A stretch of 64,000 nt of DNA from Eucommia ulmoides (Eukaryota > Streptophyta > Magnoliopsida > Garryales > Eucommiaceae): positions 11,069,546-11,133,545 of the forward strand of contig CM028334.1 in the NCBI GenBank assembly GCA_016647705.1, given 5' to 3'. Made by a program: the position numbers and the translations under genes. This document shows positions 33,521 through 44,747 of the stretch, one piece after another (within the stretch, counting starts at the first letter, position 1; every line of letters starts with the position of its first letter). The notes under the pieces are model-generated. The model did not search any database. It was not told where the DNA came from and was given only the letters and a program-made list of their open reading frames with translations.

Positions 33521-33955
33521 TGTAGAAAAATCCAATGGGCCTAACTCGCTCTCAAAAGACGTCTTGTAAGAGGAAGATTGCCCTTTCCTTTATATATAGC
33601 TCAGGATCAGGTAACACAAGCGATGTGGGATTCAACACACCTCCTCATGCGTAAGGTGGACTTTGACAAACCATTGCGAACGAATATCGGGAGGACCAAC
33701 ATCAATGTAGGATTCAACACGCCCTCTCACGCGCATGGTAGACTTTGACAAACCACTGCGAACGGATATCGGGAGGGCCCAACATTGATATGGGATTCAA
33801 CACGCCTAACATCAGACAAAAGTCTGACTTTGATACCATATAGGCAAATCCAATGGGCCTAACTCACTCTCAAAAGATGCTATGTAAGAGGAAGATTGCC
33901 CTTAACTTTATATATAGCTCAGGATCAGGTAACACAAGCGATGTGGGATTCAGCA
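33521..33955 (-). mobile_element. TRIM (terminal-repeat retrotransposon in miniature), 435 bp
   Basis: Two 117-bp terminal repeats (33839-33955 and 33521-33637, minus-strand sense) begin TG(T/C)TGAATCCCACATCG. A perfect 5-bp target duplication AGAAT lies at 33516-33520 and 33956-33960. A primer-binding site TGGTATCAAAGTC directly follows the 5' repeat. The short interior holds a diverged ~90-bp tandem duplication and no coding sequence. It sits 13 bp into the intron after the SMC1 coiled-coil exon. Confidence 0.92.
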
Positions 33956-33968
33956 AGAATGAACATAC

Positions 33969-34263
33969 TGGTAGAGCTTAGCAATCTGACTAATTAAATT
34001 AAGTTTTCCTTCAACCATCTCCTCGGCAGCTTTGAGCTGATTTTTCTTGTATTCACGGACGCTTTTCACCTCAACAGATTCACTGAATTCCTTGTAGAGT
34101 TGGTAAACAATCTCATTTATCTTTGACTGAATAGATAATATCTTTGAAGTCGTTTTAGTGATTGAATTTTTCAAGTGAAATAAAAAAATGCTATCAGACG
34201 CACCTGATGAAGTTCAGTATTTACACCTACATTTAGTTTTGAATGTTCGTTCTTTATGTTTTT
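33969..34263 (-). pseudogene. SMC1 coiled-coil exon
   Basis: After a tttttgcag acceptor the frame begins KNIKNEHSKL. A frame change follows, then SITKTTSKILSIQSKINEIV, QLYKEFSESVEVKSVREY and NQLKAAEEMVEGKLNLISQI before AKLY at a GTATGT donor. This matches the C-terminal coiled coil of plant SMC1, where KINEIVD and REYEENQLKAA are conserved. The central part (~34195-34165) is frameshifted. Confidence 0.8.
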
Positions 34264-35222
34264 CTGCAAAAAGCAGGTCGAAGAAACAACTATACCGCAA
34301 ATTGCAGTAAAAGCGAAAGCAAAGACGAAGTCTAAGTGTCTCAAAGTAAAATAATAGGTTATTTTACTGATAGAGTTAGAAGGAAGGCAGGGAGAAATAA
34401 TTTATTTAACCACGAAAAATAGTAAGCACCAAACAAATTTAAATTAGCATGACCTTTATCATTAAGACTTGATATATATAAACACACCCCCAATTACCCA
34501 TGCTCAAAGCGAATACTTGCCAATAACTTATAAGACCTCCAATTTGGGCACAATCATCGCTCGCCATTCCTCTTATGCGCGCATCAGATGTCATGCATTT
34601 AAGCAGTTGACATACACAACCCATCAAAGAATAGAAGTGACCGACATGACTTGTCACAGAAGAAAAGTTCGACCAACAATTCTACCATCCAGGTCTTGGT
34701 AGAACCAAGACACGGAATATAAGATGATAAGGTGTCACAAGGGCATGTCATGAAAGTATCTGATTATGCCACATTTTATACGATCTAATATTATTAATCT
34801 ATATTTTCTTATTCTTTTGAATAAATTAAATTTGTATAATTGATTTATTTTATTTGTTTTTGTAGATTTTTGGAATTGTTATTAAAACTTATCAATTTAG
34901 AGAAAATTGAATAAGGAATGAACGAACCGTCGAATACCAAAGCAACCGAAGCGTCATGCGCCCGGACATTCTGCCCGCGATCACAAGCCTGGTGCAGCTT
35001 GGAAAAAAAAGGGTTGTGCCCTTGTTTTAGTTTTGTACCGTGTGGGCCACTGAAAATTGGTTTTAAAGAAAAACCCATTTTCTTTGGGCCTTTTGGCCAT
35101 GTGGGTTTCCAAGAAGCCCGCTAAAGTGGGTTCCTTTGGAAACCCACCTTTTTTTACCTGTTTTTTTTTGGGGTTCGGCACTCGGCACTCGACGGCTGGG
35201 AACGAGGCAGTAGGGTTTTAGG

Positions 35223-35254
<32 letters not shown>

Positions 35255-36609
35255 CAGTGGCTTTTCAATTAATAATTAATAAATTCGTTTTAATTGATAC
35301 CATTAAAAGTCTGGCTTATCACCATTTTTCATTTCAAATATTATGAATGAACTTAAGTCATTAATAATAACCATTAATTAAATCTGATTAAAAAAAAAAA
35401 AAAAAATCCGATTGAGCAATATAACCGACCATTAAATAACAAATAGTTTATTATTTATAAATCTGAAAATTTTACAAACTACGACGATAATTATAATTTT
35501 CGATTCATCGAACCAATTTTTCAACGGTAACTAATAAACGCAACAATTACAGATTAAATAGGAAGTCAATTTAAATAGAAATTCAAATGAATTCCCGCCG
35601 CAGTTTCAGTCTCACTGGCCCTGCAATTAAAGTTATGGAGTTGTAAGTCAATACTCAGTAGAATTTTAACCCCTCTAATACATCCATTTAATCAATTCCC
35701 TAATAAAACATTTGCATATAATATTTACTCTTAAATATTTCATGAAAAATAATAATTGTAACAGTAATTGCATAAACCACATAATATACGAGGAGAGATT
35801 AAATACATATATTAAAAAAGTTAAAAATTCTACCTAAAATCCGAACCGAAATATTAATTATCGCTAAAAAACATCCCCAATCCATAATACATTAACTTTT
35901 TCCATATATATATATATATATATATATATAATTGTACGTAATCATCAACTTAATGTATATATACACATACATGTGACATATGCTCATAATTTCTTAACAA
36001 ATAATTATTATTATTATCATTATTATTGCTGCTTCACAACACATAGACGTGTAGGTATATATGGTTTATGACGTTTTCATATAATGAAGACACATGTTAT
36101 TATTTTCATTATTTACATAAATACCCTCTTAAAATATAGAAAATATTAATTATATTTCAAAACTCTTAAAAATATATATTAAATAACATAATACTTCCAA
36201 ACTTTTAAGAGTCTAATTAAAATTAACATTTAACTTCAAAAATTATTAAATATTATTTATATCTTAAATTTACAAAATAATCTCAAAAATATTAAAGTTA
36301 TATAAAATAATATTTTTCGAGGTATTACAAGTCACATATTCAAATGTAGAATATACACACTCAATTTTGTTTGTATAATATTTTTTTACATATTTATACG
36401 TGAACATTCACGCAATATGATTTGCGTCAACATTTAAAACAAAATAATGACATGCATGTACATATACAATTTTTTAATCTATATTTTAGTGTAACTTTAA
36501 TTACATTCACATAATTTACACGTAATCAGCAACCGAAAAATTAATTGAATCTAACTAAAAATTGTAGTTAAAATTTATATTAAAAAAAAGATTACTAAAA
36601 AAATACTTG
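34264..36609. other. AT-rich intergenic DNA, no gene
   Basis: No further SMC1 exon is recognised. A GC-richer patch at about 34910-35210 with repeated cccatttt/gggcctttt/gtgggtttcc words looks like an old transposon piece. TA microsatellites occur at 35224-35250 and about 35905-35930. Confidence 0.45.
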
Positions 36610-36990
36610 AATGTAACTAAAAATAAACCTGGTAACTTGAGCCCAAGGCTCTGACCGCGTGCCTGTTGAAGAATGAGTCGCCATTGTCTTCCCTTTTTCT
36701 GCGCCCTTACTCAACATAGGTTTGGAACCTAGAATCCGAGAAAGTGCAAAAAGTGAGAGTTGGCAAGAAAGAAAGATAAAAGCCCTTAAGCGATAGCTAG
36801 TTTGACCAGCAAGGACAGGAAGAGAATGATTCATTTTATAGAGAGAGTTTCACTTGACTTGAAAGTCTGTCCTACTTCAGAGCAGAGGGAAGGGATTCAG
36901 CCTACTCTCTGAAAGTACTCTTGGGCGCTGGGCTAATCAAAAGAGTCTCAAGCAAGGAAGTCAAGAACAAACTTTCTTGCAATACTGATG
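36610..36990. other. possible organellar (mitochondrial-like) insert
   Basis: This patch is much less AT-rich than both flanks and contains words such as cttgggcgctgggctaatc and gaaagaaagataaaagccc, which have the look of plant mitochondrial intergenic DNA. There is no long frame and I cannot match it to a specific gene. Confidence 0.3.
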
Positions 36991-38145
36991 GTTGAACGAT
37001 AGTGATGATGTAATTCTAATTGAAAAATTAGTGTTTTCATATACTCTAATAGATGGAACTAAAATTAAAATAGTTATTTACTTTATTTATTTATTTTTAT
37101 TAATTTGATGTCATTATTAAGACCACCTATTAATTTTTCCTTAAATACTTCAACCTCGAATCGAACATTGCAGAAGTATCCTTCATTGGATGTGAATTAT
37201 TTGAACTAAATTTGTAGACTTTTATTGTTCAGAAGTTGAATTTCTCAAAAATTAGGCACCAACAAGAAAAGTAAAAAACACTCATCAATCGGGTAGAAAT
37301 GAAAAATTGCCAAGCTTAAATTAATTGAATGACGAGAATGAAGCAATTTTTCAATTTTCTTATTTTTTTTTATTTTTTATTTTAGTCGAATTCCACCTAG
37401 AAAGCATAAAATTAAAATTTTAAATTTGGAAATTAAAAATGCATCCCCCAATTGGTCTGTTCTAAAATATTTCTACAATAGAAACATGCTTAATAATAAC
37501 AATTATCCTAAAATCGTTTCTTTTAATATATGAGAACAGAAACAAGAAACAAGTTTGGATTCAATATTTGTTCTTTTTTTTCTTTAAATGTATGGTGGCC
37601 GGTGGAAATAGTTTTGTGGGAATACATAAGAATCAACATTTTATTAGTTTTCAAATTCTTATAAAATTCAAGAAATAGTCCCAAGTTACATGCAAAGTTT
37701 GAGAAAAAAAATATAGAAATGTGTTTACTAATCGCATTTCTGTATATTAATTCCAAAATTTTGAGAGCGGGAACAAGATTCAGTCTTGAGTAATATGTAT
37801 AGCAAAAAAGTGTATTCAAGCCACTGCGTGTTTGGAGCGCCCCCTAAATCTTCTCTATTTTTCTTTCCCTTGAACTAAAATCTTGAATTCAATACTAAAA
37901 TTATTTTCGTAAAAATCACACCAAACGGTCCCCACCCGACATAAGCGGTAAAATCAAAGGCTAAGAACACAACAAACGACCCTGTGATCAGGCCCTACCA
38001 ACTTCTAACAATCACATAATGGGTAGGCTACAAATCTTAACTTTTAAAACATTAGACAAGTGCACGATGGTACCCGGAATCATACAAATTAATACCAAAA
38101 AGTCACTTAAATTACGCCACTACAACTTTTTGCAAAGCCTGTCAA
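36991..38145. other. no gene recognised
   Basis: AT-rich sequence. The stretch 37450-37840 is rich in gaaacaagaaac-type words like the stretches at 14030-14160 and 39770-39930, possibly old hAT-like MITE remains. Confidence 0.35.
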
Positions 38146-38218
38146 ATCTACATTTCAAAGGAAGTACAAAAAATGAAAGAGAGATAGGGTCCATCGAGTA
38201 ATAAAAGACGAGACAAAC

Positions 38219-39121
38219 CTAATGCCAATGACAGTGCACCAGCGTTTGAGGTGGTCTGTTGCGCGTCATCCCCGTTATTAGGCAAGTCATATCCGATTCG
38301 GTCTACAAACCCAAATTTTACTTTGACTTGCTTATTTTGAACAACATTTTGATTGACCAAATTGGCACGGGTTTGAGTAATGCCGGTTTTTATGGATTCC
38401 TCTCTAAAAGCACTGCCAAAAGACGCCTTGTAAGATGAGAATTGCCTCTAGACTTATATATAACTCATGATCAGGTAACACAAGCGATATGGAATTCAAT
38501 ACACCGCCTCACGCACATGATGGACTTTGACAAACCACTATAAATGGATATCGGGGGGTCCAACATCAACGTGGGATTCAACAATGCTAATCCATTATCC
38601 AGGACCACTTTTCTCACTGTATCAGACCACGGGAACTCTCTCAGCTCGATAAAGTATATTTTTATGGCAATCCATGCAAGGAACAAGAATGCTATCACCT
38701 GCAGAAACAAAAACACTTCCAAGAATAGATTTTAGGAGCTCAGACGTGCCATTATGTTATTTCAAATCCTTCAACTTGAACTTTTAATGTATGTTTTACG
38801 TTTGTGGATATCCACCTCTCATATAAATTCTACAGTTAAATTATTATTTTCCAATTCTAAATCCGTTCACATCTCAAATCCTTCAATCCAAACGCAACCT
38901 AAAAGTATTCAAGCTAAAACTTGAGAGTTCACATACCAAAGCCAAGGTTCTGAGTTCCCATTGTGGTAGCCTTTAAAATCAGGATCGCTTTCGGTTCCCC
39001 AGTTACTGTAATTAGTGTTTCACAATTGCCCGTGATGAGAAATTATGAGAAGCAATAAAATTTTGAAGAAACAAGTCCAAGCAGTACGCTCAGCTGGATC
39101 GGTTGGAGCTGAAGATGGATC
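38219..39121 (-). pseudogene. exon-like pieces of an unidentified gene, TRIM-interrupted
   Basis: Three minus-strand pieces look like exons. At 39121-38937 (acceptor gatttag, donor GTATGT) the frame contains DPSSAPTDPAERTAWTC, a TGA, and [20 protein letters not shown]. At 38698-38584 (acceptor tttctgcag) it contains a hydrophobic run VIAFLFLAWIAI and ELREFPWSDTVRKVVLDNG. At 38416-38219 it contains REESIKTGITQTRANLVNQN, KVKFGFVDRIGYDLPNNGDD and a possible GTTTGT donor. A TRIM fragment lies between the last two. I do not recognise the family. The phase between the first two pieces does not join cleanly, so an exon may be missing or the gene is dead. Confidence 0.45.
38417..38583 (-). mobile_element. 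truncated TRIM fragment
   Basis: It shares blocks with the TRIM at 33521-33955: TTGAATCCCACG, GATATCC...GTGGTTTGTCAAAGTC, and GCTTGTGTTACCTGATC followed by ATATATAA. One end is a terminal TGTTGAATCC; the other stops at GGCGTCTTTTG without the repeat's end. No target duplication is seen. Confidence 0.75.
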
Positions 39122-40048
39122 CTAAATCAAAGAGAGAGAAAAACTTTAAGAATGCGTCTTAAGAAGGGGTGAAATGCCACTCAAACCCAGAACTAGCTAG
39201 TTCTCCCGAAAATGCGTCGAGACGCAACTGTTGACTGGACATCTAGGGGTAATGCATTGTTTAGGTGCGAGTCGCTTGAGTGGTACTAAATCATGGCAGA
39301 TTCTAAATACTAGATATGACCTCAAAGTAACATGGGGGCAGCGTACCATAATGCAATCATATCAAAATTTGATATCCACAAGATTGCTCAAATCAGCCTA
39401 TTAGCGGCGGATCGGGCATTGGGGAGAGGGGGAAGGGCTCAAACACATTCACCCCCCCTCCCCCTAACTTTTAAAAATTCACACTTTTACCCATGTGTTT
39501 TTAGAGAAATTCAAATAAAACCTTGAATTTTCAATAGGCCCCATCCAATTTGCATAAATTTCGGGTTAACACTAAATAATTTTTCAGTCCCCTCTATCAA
39601 ATGTCTGCTCCGCAGCTGATCCTACAGCAATAAATAAGCATAAAATTCCATTAATCATGTCACTTCAATTTCTAATTTTTTAAGAGATTTTTAACCAATA
39701 TTCTGTTTTCAAAAATTTTCAGAAAAACAAAACAAGCAAGCTTTCCAGTTTCCAAATTCCAAACCAAACTGGCCCCTTAGTGTTTCTGTTCTCAGATTTC
39801 TGTTATTTCCCAGAATTTTACGCTATAAATCTGGGAGCAAAACAGGAACACATTTTTTGTTGCCATATTTCTGTTTCTGTTCCCAGGTTTTCGGTAACTG
39901 AAGCAGAAACCCAAAAAATAGAAACACTGAACCAACATGACCTAAAATAACAATTAAAGCACGCAGACAAAGAAGGCATGCATACCTCATTGGATTTCAA
40001 CGAAGTCCATCTTTAATCTGTAGTTTCAAGGAAAAAGCTCAATTTCCT
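39122..40048. other. region downstream of the PPR gene
   Basis: No coding exon is clear. A possible 3' UTR intron donor (GTATGC, minus strand) lies at about 39985 just beyond the PPR stop. The remainder is repeat-like, including the ctgggagcaaaacagg block. Confidence 0.4.
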
Positions 40049-42337
40049 TTACGTAGCTTGCCTGTGCAACGGGACATAACCAGCATCCACCATCTGCAAC
40101 CACATCTCCTCCAGAAATCTGTATATCTTCTCCCTTTCCGGATGAGAACCATCTTCCGATACAAAAACATGGCACCCATCTTTCAATTCTATCCAGCTCT
40201 GACCAGGAATTTTCTTCACATTCCTCTGTTTCATCAATGACCTTAAGCCAGCAAAATCCTTCCATTTACCGGTAGAAGCATATAAATTACAAAGCAAAAC
40301 ATGAGCTGAAGAATTCGATGGATCGATCTTCAAAATACTTTCAGCCGCACGTTTTCCAACCTCCACATTATTATGATTCTTACAAGCAGCTAACAGACTC
40401 TTCCACATCACAATATCAGGTTCAAATTGAATTTGATTAATAAAATCTTCTGCTTCATTTATTCTACCAGCACGAGCAAGCAAATCCACCACACACGAGA
40501 AGTGCTCTCTTGTTGGTACAATGCCGTGCTCCATTTCCATGGATCTAAGCAATTCCCACCCTTCTTCCACTAGTCCAACATGGCTGCAAGCGGTTAAAAC
40601 CCCAACAATGGTTACTTGGTTCGGCTTTATGCCTAAATTTTTCATCTTCTTGAATAATTTAAGCGATTCTTCGCCGTATCCAAACTGAGCATAACCCACT
40701 ATCAAACTACTCCATGAAACAACGTCAGGATTTTCCATGCAATCAAAAATTTCTCGAGCTTTTTCGAGAGATGCACACTTTGTATACATGTCAATTAGTC
40801 CGTTAGTGATAGAAATCTCAAGCATCAGTCCATATTTCATAGCAAAGCAATGAACTTGATTGCCCAATTCGAAAGAACAAATTTTTCCACAAGCACCAAG
40901 TACATTGCCTAAAGTAATGTAATCGGGCATGCTTTGAGATAGAAGTATCCTCTTGAATAACCCAAAAACATCTCCGGGCTGATTATGATGTATGCATGCA
41001 GTAAGAATAGCATTCCAAGTAACAACATCCATTTTTCCTTTTATCCCATTGAATATGTTGAATGCATCAAAACAATCAGAGCATTTTGCATACATTGAGA
41101 GCAAAGTATTACACACAGGAATAACTAAATCGAAACCCGTTTTAAACGCATATGCATGTATTTGCTTACCTTGATTTAGTGCCAAAACACTCGTGCAAGC
41201 ACAAAGCAAAGATCGGAGGGTAATATCGTCCGGATTTAATCCCATACGTCTCATCTGGGAGAAAAACGATATTGCTTCATTGGTTTCACCAACATAAGCA
41301 AACCCTGCAATGATCGCATTCCAAGTCACTAAATCGGGCCTTTCAATCTCATAGAATACTGTTTTTGCAAAGTTTAAGGAACCGCATTTTGAATACATAT
41401 CGGCAAGGGAGCATCCGGTAAAAGCATCTTTTCGCAATGCAAATTTTATACTCATCCCATGTATTTGTCTCCCATATTCCTCTTCCTGTAGATTTCCACA
41501 AGCACTAAAAAGGCTGCCAAAAATGAACTCGTTTGGCTGAAAAATACCTAACGATAACATTTCTTTGAAATAATCTAGGGCTTCTAATTCAAACCCTAGT
41601 TGAGAAAACCCCGAAATTATCGAACTCCACGAAATTAAATCTTTTGGCTTCATATGAGAAAAGACATCAAATGCTAGACCAATTTGTCCAAATTTAGTGT
41701 ACATTGCAATCAAAGCATTTTGTGCGATTTGGTGACATCCGAATTCCGATTTAATGACATGGGTATGTAACTGTTTTCCGAGTTTCAACTCACCCAAACT
41801 TGAGCATGCTCTTATTATGCTCCCAAAGGTAAACTGATCCGGAATAATGCCTGACCTCAACATTTGAATATACAATTTTATGGCATCATTACCTTGACCA
41901 TTCTGCGAATAACCAGCAATCATTGACGTCCAAGAGACAACGTTTCGTTCAGTCATTTCCACAAACACCTTCCAGGCATCATTCAATGATCCACATTTCC
42001 CGTACATGTTAAGGATATGATTGTTAAGAATCATGTCTGGTTGGCAGTTGGATAGTATGAGGTGGTCATGGATTCTTCTGCCATGCTGAAGGGATCTCAG
42101 TGACGAGCAAACCGATAGCAGATTAGCATATGTGCCGAGTTTTATCTGAAAATTTGTGTTCTTTTGTAGGAAGTCGAATGCGTCTAGAGCTGCTTCAAAC
42201 TGTTTTTTCTTGCACAAAGAACTTATGTGATCGTTGCTCGATTGTTCGTTCATGAAATTGTGATGAACGGCTAGAGTGATTTTTGGATATATGTTATTTC
42301 CCGTGAATCTCAGGCGAGGATTGAAGTGTAAAATCAT
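40049..42337 (-). CDS. PLS-class pentatricopeptide repeat protein with E/E+ tail (762 aa)
   Basis: A single uninterrupted exon encodes 762 residues. Residues 1-27 are Arg/Lys-bearing and almost free of acids, as in a mitochondrial presequence. From about 35 to 640 there are P, L and S type PPR repeats; typical pieces are NNHILNMYGKCGSLNDAWKV, VVSWTSMIAGYSQNGQGNDA and TFGSIIRACSSLGELKLGKQ. The C-terminal ~118 residues (from MWKSLLAACKNHNNVEVGKR through IPGQSWIELKDG to HPEREKIYRFLEEMW) are the E and E+ motifs; there is no DYW deaminase. Such proteins bind organellar RNA one base per repeat and often support C-to-U editing. The whole-chain pattern recalls Arabidopsis At3g53360, a predicted mitochondrial member; orthology is inference. 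Intronless structure and length are normal for the family. I chose the first ATG because it precedes the presequence-like segment. Confidence 0.93.
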   Translation of the reverse strand: MILHFNPRLRFTGNNIYPKITLAVHHNFMNEQSSNDHISSLCKKKQFEAALDAFDFLQKNTNFQIKLGTYANLLSVCSSLRSLQHGRRIHDHLILSNCQPDMILNNHILNMYGKCGSLNDAWKVFVEMTERNVVSWTSMIAGYSQNGQGNDAIKLYIQMLRSGIIPDQFTFGSIIRACSSLGELKLGKQLHTHVIKSEFGCHQIAQNALIAMYTKFGQIGLAFDVFSHMKPKDLISWSSIISGFSQLGFELEALDYFKEMLSLGIFQPNEFIFGSLFSACGNLQEEEYGRQIHGMSIKFALRKDAFTGCSLADMYSKCGSLNFAKTVFYEIERPDLVTWNAIIAGFAYVGETNEAISFFSQMRRMGLNPDDITLRSLLCACTSVLALNQGKQIHAYAFKTGFDLVIPVCNTLLSMYAKCSDCFDAFNIFNGIKGKMDVVTWNAILTACIHHNQPGDVFGLFKRILLSQSMPDYITLGNVLGACGKICSFELGNQVHCFAMKYGLMLEISITNGLIDMYTKCASLEKAREIFDCMENPDVVSWSSLIVGYAQFGYGEESLKLFKKMKNLGIKPNQVTIVGVLTACSHVGLVEEGWELLRSMEMEHGIVPTREHFSCVVDLLARAGRINEAEDFINQIQFEPDIVMWKSLLAACKNHNNVEVGKRAAESILKIDPSNSSAHVLLCNLYASTGKWKDFAGLRSLMKQRNVKKIPGQSWIELKDGCHVFVSEDGSHPEREKIYRFLEEMWLQMVDAGYVPLHRQAT

Positions 42338-43422
42338 TTTTTAACTATCTTAATTCCAGCTCCTCTGATTTCCACTCAAAACAAGATGAGATTATACCTA
42401 CATCATCAAAGAAAACATGATTGAACTATAAAAAGATTTATGTATAAGCTCTTACAGGCATTTTGTCGAACAAGAAGCATACAATTTGGAAATTAAACAC
42501 ATATGTTATATTTTAGTATATTTTTTAGTTATATTGATGTAACTTTTTAGCGACCAATATTTAAAAAATTAAAAATTAGTTACTTGTAAGTAAACAAATA
42601 TAAATAAAAAGTATATTAAACTACTAAAAATATAACTAAAAAAATTCCAACAACGGTGAGCGAGGGAGTTTCGATGACCAGCGGCAGGCGGTGGCCGGAG
42701 TTATGAAGTTAATATGAAAATCCAATTTTTTTTTTCCAGAGAAAACCCATGATTAAGATCAGGAATGTCAATTCACAAAGTAACGTAAGGAGCAGAGATA
42801 AGTCTATAGAGCCACACAGGTCCAAACCAAGTACAGTTAACCAAGAAATTCAATTGAGAGAGAGAGAGAGAGAGAGAGACTTCGGCTAGGATCGAATCGA
42901 GGGTGTGGAGGAGAAGGGTCGTCACTCAATGCAGGCGGCGGCGAACGGGAGTTGTCAGCTGAGGCAGGCGGCGGCGAAGGGGGAGAGTCTTGAAGTTTTC
43001 ACCCATTTGTTGGAGAGAGAGAGGAGCACTACGGCTCTTCGAGAGTTTGAACCTGAAAACTGTATGTATATCTGAGACATGGGGATTTGATTTTGGGGGG
43101 AATTTGATTAGTAGGAGTATTGTCCCCAAACCCCAAACCCAAAGCTGTGAACTTTCCTCCGGGTTCACTACAAAGTGCCATAGGCTCTCAAACTCTACCC
43201 CACCAGCGTCTCATCAGCCAAATGGTGAATTATGATTTTATCTACCCAAACTAAAAAAATTTGTTTCAACCTGAAAGACAATTACATGCCGATATTTTAC
43301 CTTTATTTTGGATCAATCAACTATTTTATTATGTGAAGAGGTATTTCTACTTAAGATGGAAAAGATTAGCAAAAAATTAGTAGAAAAATTTAACTACTAA
43401 TTTATCTATTCAATATCAATAT
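42338..43422 (-). promoter_or_regulatory. upstream region of the PPR gene
   Basis: The minus-strand gene would read from here. A (GA)n tract at about 42856-42880 and a GC-richer patch at 42900-43200 may be leader or promoter. Short open frames in the patch have no recognised family. No TATA box can be assigned with confidence. Confidence 0.35.
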
Positions 43423-43428
43423 TGTTAC

Positions 43429-44747
43429 TGTTGAGAATTGGTAAACACCAACCGTAGGGTTCGGTCAAGGGTGCTGAGTTGAAGTGCTGAAGTGGAGTTC
43501 TGAGTCCAGGAAAGCTGAAGATTAGAAAATAGTCAAGTATCCTTAAAATGCCTAGTTGAGATCCAGAGAACTGAGATCCAGAGAACCGATATCCAAAAAG
43601 CGGGTACCTGCACAAAGACCTGCTGGGGGGTGTGCCCGACGAAACCTCTCTGACGTGAGAGTAAGAGCTCACGGAAAAACCACTACACAAATGCTTCAAT
43701 CGAAATAATGAGCACTACCTTTAGGCATTGAATGCCCCTTGGAATTGATAGGAATGGAGGGCGATCAATATCGCTTAATCGGAGCCTTGAGCGCAGTTTA
43801 ATTAGTCGAAACCATGCCCTTAGTTCATAATGGAGTGCTTGAGGAAATAACCCAATGAGCTTGGGCATTTTGGCCCATTATGAGAGCCCATGGGCTTAAC
43901 CATTTATCTTTGAGGAGATTTGTTCGGTAAAAACTGATCCGGGGAGGCCTGAGGATGAGGAGATGTGTGAAATGGCGAACAAACGAAGAAAAATGGCTAA
44001 GCCCCTATTGATGGCCGCCTAGAGACTAAAGAGAAGAGCTTTGGTCATCAGATCTCCAAACGACGTCGAATCTCTATCCGTCAGCTCTTTGGATGTCAGA
44101 TCTCTAGACGTCAATAATCAAAAGGGTCTTCCAAGAGGAGAGTGCCCCCAGAGGTAAATTGACAGGGTGCTGGTTGTCGATAACGTTGATGTCGACCGAA
44201 GGAGATAGGATGGAGCTTCTGGGCAGCAAGACCACAGATCGGAGAGCTTAGAGGCCTTCTGAGGAGCTCTAGTCGAAGAGCTTTGGTCGTTGGCCATAGA
44301 GTGGAGAGCTTAGAGGTCTTCTGAGGAGCTTTGGTCATCGCTTTTCCAATAGGTTCTACCCTTTATGGATATTGACCAGAAGTAGCGCGCAAGGTGGTGG
44401 TCGGCGCTTTCCAAATGGACGCCCAGAAACCAGAGAGAAGAGCTTTGGTCATCGGCTCTTTGGATGTCGACTTTCTGGGTGTCGGACTTTGTCCGTCAAC
44501 ACTTTGGACGTCAAATCTCTGGACGTCGAATCTCTGTCCTCTGGTCATTGAATCTTTTCCCGTCAACTCTCTGGACGTTGAATCTTTGTCCTCTGTCCTC
44601 TAGTCATTGTATATTTCCCTATCGACTCTCTGGACATCGGATCTCTATAATTTGTCCTCTATTAATCGGATCTCTGTCCGTCGACTCTTTGGACATCAAC
44701 TTTCTGTCCTTTATCCTCTGTTCTTCAGTCGGCGAATTTTCCCTACA
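43429..44747 (-). repeat. 3' LTR of the Tat-like element
   Basis: It is homologous to 51665-53101 through most of its length (ttgagaattggtaaacac at one end, ccctaca at the other). At 44400-44730 it carries an irregular minisatellite of about 16-23 bp units such as TCTCTGGACGTCGAATCTC and TCTGTCCGTCGAC. In minus orientation this is U3. Confidence 0.85.

Larger units (their letters stand above)
13893..34263 (-). pseudogene. SMC1 (cohesin) pseudogene, C-terminal part, TE-disrupted
   Basis: Minus-strand exons at 34263-33969, 32137-31867, 31225-31001 and 13947-13893 read in order as the coiled-coil end and ATPase head of plant SMC1, a core cohesin subunit that holds sister chromatids. Splice phases fit (AG joined to T gives Ser-Tyr; AG joined to C gives Ser). 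Coding for roughly 180 residues expected between the first two exons is missing; a BRR2-bearing segment and a TRIM occupy that place. The signature-motif exon has a stop, a frameshift and altered residues. The last intron is expanded to 17 kb by a LARD with a nested Gypsy element. Introns are retained, so this is a duplicated genomic copy rather than a retrocopy. Exons for the N-terminal head and hinge are not seen upstream to 40 kb. Confidence 0.85.
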
